A DNA stretch of 41,943 nt from Saprospiraceae bacterium (GTDB lineage Bacteria; Bacteroidota; Bacteroidia; Chitinophagales; Saprospiraceae): the NCBI GenBank assembly GCA_016720635.1, contig JADKKF010000014.1:107501-149443 (forward strand). Direction: 5' to 3'. Shown here piece by piece: positions 26,296 to 36,200 of the stretch. The translations under genes and the position numbers were made by a program. The notes under the pieces are model-generated. The model searched no databases. It was not told the origin of the DNA and worked only from the letters and a program-made list of their open reading frames with translations. Positions within the stretch are counted from its first letter, which is position 1. Each line of letters starts with the position of its first letter.

Positions 26296-26328
26296 TTGGT
26301 AAAAATTTCCGAAAAAATTGTATCTTTG
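26296..26328 (+). promoter_or_regulatory. Probable gyrA promoter
   Basis: TTG (26296-26298), 22-base spacer (slightly long), TATCTTTG (26321-26328), 37 bases before ATG 26365. Confidence 0.5.
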
Positions 26329-26364
26329 CCCATTAATATTTAATTTAGTTTTTAATATATATAA

Positions 26365-28854
26365 ATGGCTGACGATCAAAGAATTATTTCTGTTGATATA
26401 GAAAATCAGATGAAGACGTCCTACATAGACTATTCTATGTCGGTTATCGTCTCTAGGGCATTGCCCGATGTTCGTGATGGGCTCAAGCCCGTGCATCGAA
26501 GAGTGCTCTATGGCATGGATGAATTGGGAGTGCAAAGCAATAAGGCTCACAAAAAGAGCGCGAGAATTGTAGGGGAAGTTTTGGGTAAATACCACCCGCA
26601 TGGGGATACCTCCGTGTATGATGCCATGGTTCGTATGGCTCAGAACTGGTCACTTAGATACCCATTGGTGGACGGTCAGGGTAACTTCGGGTCTATGGAC
26701 GGCGATAGCCCCGCAGCGATGCGTTATACTGAAGCGAGACTTAGTAAAGCTGGAGAAGAACTCCTAGAAGATATAGACAAAGATACGGTTGACTTTAGAT
26801 TGAATTTTGACGATTCTCTCGAAGAGCCAACGGTTTTGCCAACTCAATTTCCAAATCTTTTGGTGAATGGTGCTACAGGTATTGCCGTAGGTATGGCGAC
26901 CAATATGCTCCCTCACAATCTTGGGGAAGTATGCGATGGAATTATCGCCACCGTTGATAATCCCGATATTACTATACCTGAGTTGATGCAATACATCAAG
27001 GCTCCAGATTTTCCTACTGGGGGGACCATATTCGGCTACGATGGCGTAAGAGAAGGATTCGAGACGGGTAGAGGTAGGGTAGTAGTACGTGGAAAAACAG
27101 AGATCGAGGAGACGGGTGGAAGAGAAGCCATCATCATCACCGAAATACCATTCCAAGTAAATAAAGCCCATTTGGTAGCCAAAATCGCTGAATTGGTCAA
27201 TGAAGAAAAAATTGCAGGAATCAGCGACGTTAGGGATGAATCAGACAGAAATGGTATCCGAGTCGTCATTGAGATTAAAAAAGATGCCATCGCTAGGGTA
27301 GTACTCAGCCAATTATTCAAATATACACCCCTGCAATCTTCTTATGGTGTAAACAATATTGCCCTCGTCAATGGAAGGCCATACCAATTGAATCTCAAGG
27401 ATTTAATACGTGAATTCATCAAATTCCGACTAGAGGTCATTGTCCGTCGTACGCGATACGAACTCAGGAAAGCCGAAGAAAGAGCCCATATCTTGGAGGG
27501 ATTGCTCATAGCTCTGGATCACTTGGATGAAGTGATTGCTTTGATTAGAGCGTCTGCGACCACAGATATCGCCAAGGAAGGGTTGATGAGCACTTTCAAT
27601 CTTTCTGAAATACAAGCAAAAGCCATATTGGAGATGCGTCTCCAAAGATTGACTGGCCTCGAAAGAGACAAGATCCGTGAGGAGTATGCAGAATTGAAAA
27701 AGCTCATAGATGAGTTGAACTCTATCCTCGGTAGCGAAGAAAAACAACGAGGCATCGTCAAAGCAGAAACCCTTGATATCAAAAACAGATACGCCGATCC
27801 ACGCCGTACGGATATTTCATACGCAGACGGAGAGATCAATATCGAGGACATGATCCCAGAAGAAGACGTTGTAGTGACGATTTCACATCTAGGATATATC
27901 AAGAGAACGCCCGTTTCAGAATTCCGAATCCAAGGAAGGGGCGGTAGAGGTTCCAGAGGTGCTAAGACCCGTGACGAGGATTTCATAGAGAATATGTTTG
28001 TCGCAGGTACGCACAATTACTTGTTATTGTTCACCAGTGCAGGACGATGCTACTGGCTGAAGGTGTATGAGCTTCCAGAAGCAACCAAAGGCAGCTCGGG
28101 ACGTGTGATTCAGAACCTCGTGAACTTCCCAGCTGAAGAAAAAGTAAAGGCCACGATCATCATCAAAAGCCTATCGGACGAAGAGTTTATCAACAATAAT
28201 TATATCATTTTCTGTACGAAAAAAGGTATGATCAAAAAGACCTTGGTGGAAGAATTCTCTCGACCGCGAACCAATGGTATCAACGCCATTACCATCAACG
28301 AGGGCGATATGCTCCTAGAAGCAAAATTGACTTCGGGTAAAGACGAAATAGTCATAGCCAATAAGGAAGGTAGAGCCATCCGATTCTCCGAAACCAAAGT
28401 GCGGTCAATGGGTCGAAACGCAGCAGGAGTGCGTGCCATCACGCTTTCTGAGACTGGCAATGATGCCGTGATTGGTATGGTTTGTGTCAACCCAGAAGAC
28501 CCCAATACTACCATCCTCGTTGTTTCTGAAAAAGGTAATGGAAAGCGTACTTCCCTCGACGATTATCGTATCACGAATCGAGGGGGCAAAGGGGTTAAAA
28601 CCATGAATCTGTCTGAAAAAACAGGCGAGTTGGTTACCATCAAGTCCGTCACCGAAGACGATCAACTCATGATTACCAACAAGTCGGGTATCATCATCCG
28701 CATGGCCGTAAAAGACCTCAGGGTTATGGGCCGCGCCACTCAAGGTGTCCGCGTGATCAGGATAGACGATGGAGATTCTATCGCAGACGTAGCGGTTGTC
28801 TATGAAGGCGAAACCGATGGCACCGAAGAGGCAGAGATCACTGAAGAATCATAA
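26365..28854 (+). CDS. gyrA: DNA gyrase subunit A
   Basis: At 829 residues it is the usual length for Bacteroidota GyrA. With GyrB it introduces negative supercoils using ATP. The active-site Tyr121 sits in AAMRYTEA, the resistance-determining region in KYHPHGDTSVYDAMV (Thr82 and Asp86 at the places of E. coli Ser83 and Asp87), and the GyrA-box in QGRGGRGSRG near 523, which separates gyrase from ParC. The following region has the repeated blades of the DNA-wrapping pinwheel and an acidic tail (EGETDGTEEAEITEES). The frame has no indels. Confidence 0.97.
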   Translation: MADDQRIISVDIENQMKTSYIDYSMSVIVSRALPDVRDGLKPVHRRVLYGMDELGVQSNKAHKKSARIVGEVLGKYHPHGDTSVYDAMVRMAQNWSLRYPLVDGQGNFGSMDGDSPAAMRYTEARLSKAGEELLEDIDKDTVDFRLNFDDSLEEPTVLPTQFPNLLVNGATGIAVGMATNMLPHNLGEVCDGIIATVDNPDITIPELMQYIKAPDFPTGGTIFGYDGVREGFETGRGRVVVRGKTEIEETGGREAIIITEIPFQVNKAHLVAKIAELVNEEKIAGISDVRDESDRNGIRVVIEIKKDAIARVVLSQLFKYTPLQSSYGVNNIALVNGRPYQLNLKDLIREFIKFRLEVIVRRTRYELRKAEERAHILEGLLIALDHLDEVIALIRASATTDIAKEGLMSTFNLSEIQAKAILEMRLQRLTGLERDKIREEYAELKKLIDELNSILGSEEKQRGIVKAETLDIKNRYADPRRTDISYADGEINIEDMIPEEDVVVTISHLGYIKRTPVSEFRIQGRGGRGSRGAKTRDEDFIENMFVAGTHNYLLLFTSAGRCYWLKVYELPEATKGSSGRVIQNLVNFPAEEKVKATIIIKSLSDEEFINNNYIIFCTKKGMIKKTLVEEFSRPRTNGINAITINEGDMLLEAKLTSGKDEIVIANKEGRAIRFSETKVRSMGRNAAGVRAITLSETGNDAVIGMVCVNPEDPNTTILVVSEKGNGKRTSLDDYRITNRGGKGVKTMNLSEKTGELVTIKSVTEDDQLMITNKSGIIIRMAVKDLRVMGRATQGVRVIRIDDGDSIADVAVVYEGETDGTEEAEITEES

Positions 28855-28881
28855 TACAACTTTTTATTTTAGAATTATATT

Positions 28882-29022
28882 GTCGCCACCCCTCATACTG
28901 AGGGGTCGGGTCGTCCATGACTTCACTTCGTTTCGGTCTCATCTTTCTCAAAGATGAGACTCTCGGCTCCGTAAGAAACTTACTGCACCGAGCTCATTAC
29001 CACCCCTGGCGATTGGGCGTGG
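28882..29022 (+). repeat. Structured intergenic repeat, copy D
   Basis: It starts 27 bases after the gyrA stop. Hairpin 1 pairs 28888-28895 with 28899-28906 (ACCCCTCA/TGAGGGGT). The core CTTCGTTTCGGTC lies at 28926-28938. Hairpin 2 pairs 28936-28946 with 28950-28960 (11 perfect pairs, GTCTCATCTTT). It ends CTGGCGATTGGGCGTGG. It may serve as the gyrA transcript end. Confidence 0.65.
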
Positions 29023-29403
29023 TTCAAATTCCAAATCAGGAAATTTTAAGGAAAGAAAAAAAAGAATTGTGTGCTTGGGAGATATTTCAGGCATACCAAA
29101 CTCCATGACTTTGTAGTGATAGACTATCAATTAATTTAACAAATTTTTATTTTTTAATTATTTGAAAGTCACATTTGGTCAATTCCTTTCGTTATATCAT
29201 CAGGAAAGGAAATTCACATATATACATACTTCATGCTCACCGTTTCCTTGGTTAGATATATTTTAATTTTTAAATATATCTAAACTAATCAACAGAAAAT
29301 CAATCATTTATACATTTATTTTTATCAACTAGGCACTAAGTGCAGCACTTTGGTATAATTTTTGTCAATAGACATATATTACTTAAAATAACAATTATTA
29401 ATT
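29023..29403. other. AT-rich gap with two hairpins before the secreted-protein cluster
   Basis: No gene is seen. Two inverted repeats stand out: 29181-29190 with 29204-29214 (AATTCCTTTC/GAAAGGAAATT, one bulge), and a perfect 12-bp repeat 29252-29263 with 29272-29283 (TTAGATATATTT/AAATATATCTAA). Closer to the next gene come GCACT motifs at 29333 and 29345 followed by TATAAT. Confidence 0.5.
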
Positions 29404-30084
29404 ATGAACGGTTTAACTTTGTTGCCAAAAGTTCAGTCTAGGATTTATTTCCATCGATTGACTCCTACTCTTCTAACCTTATTTCTAACCATTTATTTAC
29501 AGTCGGTTTGGGCGCAGAATTGTGACATTTTTGTTACGGCCCATAATATGATTCAACCCGCAAATAATGGTGCTGGAATTGGAAACCCAGAGGATCAAAA
29601 TTTGGCTTCCCAAGTTATTATCCCAGCTAACTTTAGTTGGAATAATAGCGGATATGTTAGATATGATATAGATTACCTAGCATGTGCTTTGAATATTTAT
29701 ATCAACTATGATGCCAGTGCACATTATTACGTAGATATTGCACATAATACACCTTCAACTTGTCCAACTTGTTCTAAATCTTTGGACAAAAATTATCAAG
29801 TACAAATTTCATATTCCGCATTGTGTGACCAGTCGAGTATCAATGGAACAGGTTTACATGATGGAGAAATTGGAATAACAATGGCTCCGCTCACAGGAGT
29901 TCCTCCCTTTTCTATTAAAATTAGTTCAGTTTCTGGATTTTCACAGACGCAAACCAATATCTTTTCTTCAGCCACATTTACTGGACTACAGGGAAGCTCC
30001 TGGTATAATGTGGAAGTCTATGACGATGGAGGAAGCTTAGTTGAAAATGATATTTGGATACCTCTTTGTTCAACAGCAAGATAA
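29404..30084 (+). CDS. Secreted protein with a SprB-like repeat, function unknown
   Basis: This 226-residue protein starts with a Sec signal (basic/aromatic start, hydrophobic LLTLFLTIYLQ, likely cleavage after VWA). The mature part begins QNCDIFVTAHNM. Six Cys, with a CPTC pair near 119-122, suggest disulfides. The second half (LCDQSSINGTGLHDGEIG, then GVPPFSIKIS and FTGLQGSSWYNVEVYDDGG) follows the SprB-repeat plan of Cys, a DG turn, PPF and a closing strand, but lacks the final TVTD. No T9SS sorting domain is seen, so its final location is unclear. It lies 34 bases before the next gene in the same direction and may share its transcript. Confidence 0.75.
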   Translation: MNGLTLLPKVQSRIYFHRLTPTLLTLFLTIYLQSVWAQNCDIFVTAHNMIQPANNGAGIGNPEDQNLASQVIIPANFSWNNSGYVRYDIDYLACALNIYINYDASAHYYVDIAHNTPSTCPTCSKSLDKNYQVQISYSALCDQSSINGTGLHDGEIGITMAPLTGVPPFSIKISSVSGFSQTQTNIFSSATFTGLQGSSWYNVEVYDDGGSLVENDIWIPLCSTAR

Positions 30085-30118
30085 TATTTTAGTTAAAAAT
30101 CACCAAAATTGAATTAAG

Positions 30119-30352
30119 ATGAAAAAATATATACTTAAATTAAATTTAATATTATGGTGCATCGGCTTATCATTAAATGCTGAAGCTCAAAATGTCAAGA
30201 AAAACATGATCATTTCTAATGATTTGAAACTTTCTTTTTCTCCATCATTAACAGTTGGGTCTCACGCTGGATTTGTAGCCCCATTGAGTGAAATACCCAA
30301 TATAGTTGTTAATGATAATTCAAGGAAATTTATTGTATTATGTTTCCAATAA
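30119..30352 (+). CDS. Second giant adhesin, N-terminal part with signal peptide
   Basis: True start of the gene that runs to about 39204. MKKYILKLNLILWCIGLSL with cleavage after AEA is a clear Sec signal. The frame runs out at 30352. Around 30325-30336 the third frame takes over with LYYVSNNIVYDNANV, which is the frame of the next part, so one indel near there splits the gene. Confidence 0.8.
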   Translation: MKKYILKLNLILWCIGLSLNAEAQNVKKNMIISNDLKLSFSPSLTVGSHAGFVAPLSEIPNIVVNDNSRKFIVLCFQ

Positions 30353-33284
30353 TATTGTTTATGACAATGCCAATGTTGCATTTATAAATGGAACTGGTGT
30401 AAAATCCAATAGTTTAGCACCAAATCCAGTAAAAGCTGTTTTTGATAATAGCGGAAGTTGTCCAAAACCAGGATCCTCAAATCACTATTTATTTACAAGT
30501 ATTAAGGATAGTACTGGGATGGATTCTGTTTTATGGCATGAAATAAATCCTGTCACTAAAACAGTAATTAGTAAAAATAATTTAATTTCAAATTCGGGTG
30601 GTGCTATTGAAGTTGTACCTTCATCAGTGGCTGGAAATTTTTGGCTGATACTTGGTAAACTAAATAGTGTAGATGTTTACCCAATTACAAGTGGTGGGAT
30701 AGGTGCTCCTGTAAACTATGCATTACCAGCACATTATTATTCTTTGTCTGGATCAAACCCTGCTGGAACATGGACGAATACTTCTATACCAATTGGGGAG
30801 TATAAAGGAATAAGACAAGTAAAGAGATCTTTTGATTGTAGAAAAATTGCATTCGCTGGAAGAAGTACATACGTTGGTAACTTTAATCCAACAACAGGAG
30901 TATTATCTTCATTGGAGGCAGTATCTGCCAGGTCCAATAGCGTAGAATGGGCAAGTGGAACCAATGCTTTTTTGTATATTGTTCATCAAACGTATTCAGG
31001 ACATGGTTACACATATCTTCCTTTTAGCACTGAGGTGTTTCAGGTAGCATTATCTATGAATAATTATCATTTTCAAGTATATTCAAATACCACAGTGGAT
31101 CCAACCTCTGGTACGCCTAGTTTAAATGGTATCGTTGGCCTTGAGCTAGGACCAGACGGGAAAATTTATTTTTATGAAGGTAGAAAAACTCTAACTGGAT
31201 ATTATTTGAATAGTTTGAAGGCAATCAACAATCCTAATCTATTAAGAGATGATCCTTCGTTTTCGATAAATAATGCAGTTGGTGGAAATACCTCATCAAA
31301 AGTTCTTAAAGGATGGCCAAATTTTGCTACAAGCAGTGGCCTAAATTCGACCTTGGTAGATACATTAACCACAATAGAATTGATGGCAGTTTTTGCACCC
31401 TCCTATACTGTAACATGTAGTAGCCAAGTAAATGTCGATTTGGGTTGTTTACCAACAGGAACTACCGTGAAACGTAATGGAACGATCTTGTCAGGTACGA
31501 CGATAGTCCAATATAATTTGAATCCAATAAATTTGGTTTATTATTGGGGATCATGCCCAGGTGCGGATTCTACCATTTATACATTAAATTTTACACCCGT
31601 ATCACCTAACCCTCCTGTTGTCAGTTCAATCCAAGATACTCTATTTATTTGTTCGGGATCACAAACAACATTGTCAGCAAGTGGTTGTCCAGGTGGAACT
31701 ATAAGATGGTATAATGGTGGATCTTTACTAGGTACAGGAACAACATTTGTTTATAATGGCGTATTATCAGATAGGACTGTTCAGGCTAAATGCTGGGATG
31801 GGGCATGTGAGAGTTCTGGTGTTAATGTTTTTATAGATTATGCTGTAATACCAACAAACCAAAATGCAGGTTTAGATAAAAATATTTGTATTCCACAGAG
31901 TACAAATACTACTATAGGAACCCTTAATCAAAATAGTAATTATACATATAATTGGAGCCCTCAAAGTTCTTTGAGTCCATATAGTGCTTTCACTGATATT
32001 AATAAAGCAATAGTGGTGGCTTCGCCTTCAGTAACGACCACATATTTTTTAACCATCACGGATATGACTTCAATGTGTCAAAAAGTGGACGACGTTACGG
32101 TTACTGTTAATAATCAACCTAACGTGACTCTGACTGCTTCTCAAAATCCAATGTGTAGTGGTGAAAATATCACTTTTACAGCAACTCATCAAGAGAGTAG
32201 TACTCAAATAGCGTATATCTTTTTTGTAAATACAACAATCGTCCAATCTTCTTATTCACCAATTTTTATTCCAACAACGCCCCTATCTAATGGGCAGATA
32301 GTGCATGTGTATGCAGGTGGTAGTGGCTGTTATGGTAGAGATACGGTTAATGTAAATATTGTGCCATGTGGTACAATTGGAGGAACAGTATTCTTTGACA
32401 CGGACAACAACAATACTCAAAGTGTAGGGGAGGTTTCCGCCTCGGGAGGAGCACCCACAAATCTGAATACTTTACCAGGAGGTAGTGGTGTTATAGTAAT
32501 TTTATACAATGCCAGCACAAATTTAAGTGTTGCGAGCACAGCAACTAATACGAGTGGAAACTATGGTTTTACGAATATTCCAGCAGGGGATTATTATATA
32601 GTATTTAGTAATATTCCAAACGGATATACAGGGTCACAATCTAACATAGGAGGAAATGATGCAGTCGATAGCGATGGATTGAATACAGGTAGCTTTACCT
32701 TTAATGGATCGAATAATTTTACAACAGACTTAGGACTGCAAGCTGTATCTTGTAGTGGAAGTATCACGTCGAATAGAATTATTGTCACATGTACAAACAC
32801 AAGTGCAACATTAACTGCTAGTAATGGGGTGAGTTATGCCTGGAATACAGGAGCGAATACATCTTCTATTCAGGTAACTCCTACAGCAACAACCAGCTAT
32901 ACAGTGACAATAACAAATAGTATAGGATGTAAAGCAGTAACAAGTATAACTATTAGTGTTGATCAGGCAGCACCTACAGGAAATGCAGGCGTAGATCAAA
33001 CACTTGGATGCGGAGGAGGAAGCGCAACTGTAACAGCAACAGGAGGGGCAAGTTATTCATGGAATACAGGTTCAAGTAGCTCTGTATTGACGGGGAATGT
33101 AACAAATACAACAACTTTTACTGTTACAGTAACAGGATCAAATGGCTGTACCTCAGTCGATCAGGTGACAGTAGTAGTCCCAGTGTGTGGCACAATTGGA
33201 GGAACAGTATTCTTTGACACGGACAACAACAATACTCAAAGTGTAGGGAGGTATCCACCTCAGGAGGAGCACCCACAAATCTGA
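30306..33284 (+). CDS. Second giant adhesin, propeller-like, Ig-like and first SdrD_B domains
   Basis: A 992-codon frame; its first ATG is internal to the real gene. The first 350 residues have repeated short strands with motifs such as GNFWLILGK, KRSFDCRKIAFAG and LELGPDGKIYFYEG. These resemble the beta-propeller-like region at the start of many gliding-motility-associated Bacteroidota proteins. Ig-like modules follow (about 355-685). From residue about 688 comes an SdrD_B/Cna-B-like domain (GGTVFFDTDNNNTQSVGE, then GNYGFTNIPAGDYYIVFSNI), used in surface adhesins as a stiff stalk, and two Ig-like modules (SYAWNTGANTSS, SYSWNTGSSSS). The frame ends in the second 819-bp unit, where GGGGAGG has become GGGAGG near 33247. 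Confidence 0.82.
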   Translation: MLMIIQGNLLYYVSNNIVYDNANVAFINGTGVKSNSLAPNPVKAVFDNSGSCPKPGSSNHYLFTSIKDSTGMDSVLWHEINPVTKTVISKNNLISNSGGAIEVVPSSVAGNFWLILGKLNSVDVYPITSGGIGAPVNYALPAHYYSLSGSNPAGTWTNTSIPIGEYKGIRQVKRSFDCRKIAFAGRSTYVGNFNPTTGVLSSLEAVSARSNSVEWASGTNAFLYIVHQTYSGHGYTYLPFSTEVFQVALSMNNYHFQVYSNTTVDPTSGTPSLNGIVGLELGPDGKIYFYEGRKTLTGYYLNSLKAINNPNLLRDDPSFSINNAVGGNTSSKVLKGWPNFATSSGLNSTLVDTLTTIELMAVFAPSYTVTCSSQVNVDLGCLPTGTTVKRNGTILSGTTIVQYNLNPINLVYYWGSCPGADSTIYTLNFTPVSPNPPVVSSIQDTLFICSGSQTTLSASGCPGGTIRWYNGGSLLGTGTTFVYNGVLSDRTVQAKCWDGACESSGVNVFIDYAVIPTNQNAGLDKNICIPQSTNTTIGTLNQNSNYTYNWSPQSSLSPYSAFTDINKAIVVASPSVTTTYFLTITDMTSMCQKVDDVTVTVNNQPNVTLTASQNPMCSGENITFTATHQESSTQIAYIFFVNTTIVQSSYSPIFIPTTPLSNGQIVHVYAGGSGCYGRDTVNVNIVPCGTIGGTVFFDTDNNNTQSVGEVSASGGAPTNLNTLPGGSGVIVILYNASTNLSVASTATNTSGNYGFTNIPAGDYYIVFSNIPNGYTGSQSNIGGNDAVDSDGLNTGSFTFNGSNNFTTDLGLQAVSCSGSITSNRIIVTCTNTSATLTASNGVSYAWNTGANTSSIQVTPTATTSYTVTITNSIGCKAVTSITISVDQAAPTGNAGVDQTLGCGGGSATVTATGGASYSWNTGSSSSVLTGNVTNTTTFTVTVTGSNGCTSVDQVTVVVPVCGTIGGTVFFDTDNNNTQSVGRYPPQEEHPQI

Positions 33285-36200
33285 ATACTTTGACGGGAGG
33301 CAGCGGTGTAATAGTAACCCTGTATAATTCGAGTACAAATTTAAGTGTAGCAAATACAGCAACAAATACGAGTGGAAACTACGGCTTTACGAATATTCCA
33401 GCTGGAGATTATTATGTAGTATTTAGTAATATTCCAAGTGGATACACAGCATCGCAATCAAATATAGGAGGAAATGATGCAGTCGATAGCGATGGATTGA
33501 ATACAGGTACCTTTAGCTTCAATGGTTCAAATAATTTTACAACAGACTTAGGACTGCAAGCTGTATCTTGTAGTGGAAGTATCACGTCGAATAGAATTAT
33601 TGTCACATGTACAAACCCAAGTGCAACATTAACTGCTAGTAATGGGGTGAGTTATGCCTGGAATACAGGAGCGAATACATCTTCTATTCAGGTAACTCCT
33701 ACAGCAACAACCAGCTATACATTGACAATAACAAATAGTGCAGGATGTAAAGCAGTGACAAGTATAACTATTAGTGTAGATCAGGCAGCACCTACAGGAA
33801 ATGCAGGCGTAGATCAAACACTTGGATGCGGAGGAGGAAGCGCAACTGTAACAGCAACAGGAGGGCAAGTTATTCATGGAATACAGGTTCAAGTAGCTCT
33901 GTATTGACGGGGAATGTAACAAATACAAGAACATATACTGTTACAGTTACAGGATCAAATGGCTGTACCTCAGTCGATCAGGTGACAGTAGTAGTCCCAG
34001 TGTGTGGCACAATTGGAGGAACAGTATTCTTTGACACGGACAACAACAATACTCAAAGTGTAGGGGAGGTTTCCGCCTCGGGAGGAGCACCCACAAATCT
34101 GAATACTTTGACGGGAGGCAGCGGTGTAATAGTAACCTGTATAATTCAGTACAAATTTAAGTGTAGCAAATACAGCAACAAATACGAGTGGAAACTACGG
34201 CTTTACGAATATTCCAGCTGGAGATTATTATGTAGTATTTAGTAATATTCCAAGTGGATACACAGCATCGCAATCAAATATAGGAGGAAATGATGCAGTC
34301 GATAGCGATGGATTGAATACAGGTACCTTTAGCTTCAATGGTTCAAATAATTTTACAACAGACTTAGGACTGCAAGCTGTATCTTGTAGTGGAAGTATCA
34401 CGTCGAATAGAATTATTGTCACATGTACAAACCCAAGTGCAACATTAACTGCTAGTAATGGGGTGAGTTATGCCTGGAATACAGGAGCGAATACATCTTC
34501 TATTCAGGTAACTCCTACAGCAACAACCAGCTATACAGTGACAATAACAAATAGTGCAGGATGTAAAGCAGTGACAAGTATAACTATTAGTGTAGATCAG
34601 GCAGCACCACAGGAAATGCAGGCGTAGATCAAACACTTGGATGCGGAGGAGGAGCGCAACTGTAACAGCAACAGGAGGGGCAAGTTATTCATGGAATACA
34701 GGTTCAAGTAGCTCTGTATTGACGGGGAATGTAACAAATACAAGAACATATACTGTTACAGTTACAGGATCAAATGGCTGTACCTCAGTCGATCAGGTGA
34801 CAGTAGTAGTCCCAGTGTGTGGCACAATTGGAGGAAACAGTATTCTTTGACACGGACAACAACAATACTCAAAGTGTAGGGGAGGTATCCACCTCAGGAG
34901 GAGCACCCACAAACCTAAATACTTTGACGGGAGGCAGCAGTGTAATAGTAACCCTGTATAATTCAGTACAAATTTAAGTGTAGCAAATACAGCAACAAAT
35001 ACGAGTGGAAACTACGGCTTTACGAATATTCCAGCTGGAGATTATTATGTAGTATTAGTAATATTCCAAGTGGATACACAGCATCGCAATCAAATATAGG
35101 AGGAAATGATGCAGTCGATAGCGATGGATTGAATACAGGTACCTTTAGCTTCAATGGTTCAAATAATTTTACAACAGACTTAGGACTGCAAGCTGTATCT
35201 TGTAGTGGAAGTATCACGTCGAATAGAATTATTGTCACATGTACAAACCCAAGTGCAACATTAACTGCTAGTAATGGGGTGAGTTATGCCTGGAATACAG
35301 GAGCGAATACATCTTCTATTCAGGTAACTCCTACTGCAACAACCAGCTATACATTGACAACAAATAGTATAGGATGTAAAGCAGTGACAAGTATAACTAT
35401 TAGTGTAGATCAGGCAGCACCTACAGGAAATGCAGGCGTAGATCAAACACTTGGATGCGGAGGAGGAAGCGCAACTGTAACAGCAACAGGAGGGGCAAGT
35501 TATTCATGGAATACAGGTTCAAGTAGCTCTGTATTGACGGGGAATGTAACAAATACAAGAACATATACTGTTACAGTTACAGGATCAAATGGCTGTACCT
35601 CAGTCGATCAGGTGACAGTAGTAGTCCCAGTGTGTGGCACAATTGGAGGAACAGTATTCTTTGACACGGACAACAACAATACTCAAAGTGTAGGGGAGGT
35701 ATCCACCTCAGGAGGAGCACCCACAAACCTAAATACTTTGACGGGAGGCAGCGGTGTAATAGTAACCCTGTATAATTCGAGTACAAATTTAAGTGTAGCA
35801 AATACAGCAACAAATACGAGTGGAAACTACGGCTTTACGAATATTCCAGCTGGAGATTATTATGTAGTATTAGTAATATTCCAAGTGGATACACAGCATC
35901 GCAATCAAATATAGGAGGAAATGATGCAGTCGATAGCGATGGATTGAATACAGGTACCTTTAGCTTCAATGGTTCAAATAATTTTACAACAGACTTAGGA
36001 CTGCAAGCTGTATCTTGTAGTGGAAGTATCACGTCGAATAGAATTATTGTCACATGTACAAACCCAAGTGCAACATTAACTGCTAGTAATGGGGTGAGTT
36101 ATGCCTGGAATACAGGAGCGAATACATCTTCTATTCAGGTAACTCCTACTGCAACAACCAGCTATACATTGACAATAACAAATAGTGCAGGATGTAAAGC

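Noticed and set aside
29000..29045. tRNA-like GGTTCAAATTCC next to repeat D
   Set aside because: No acceptor or anticodon stems can be formed around it; it is the tail of the structured repeat plus AT-rich DNA.
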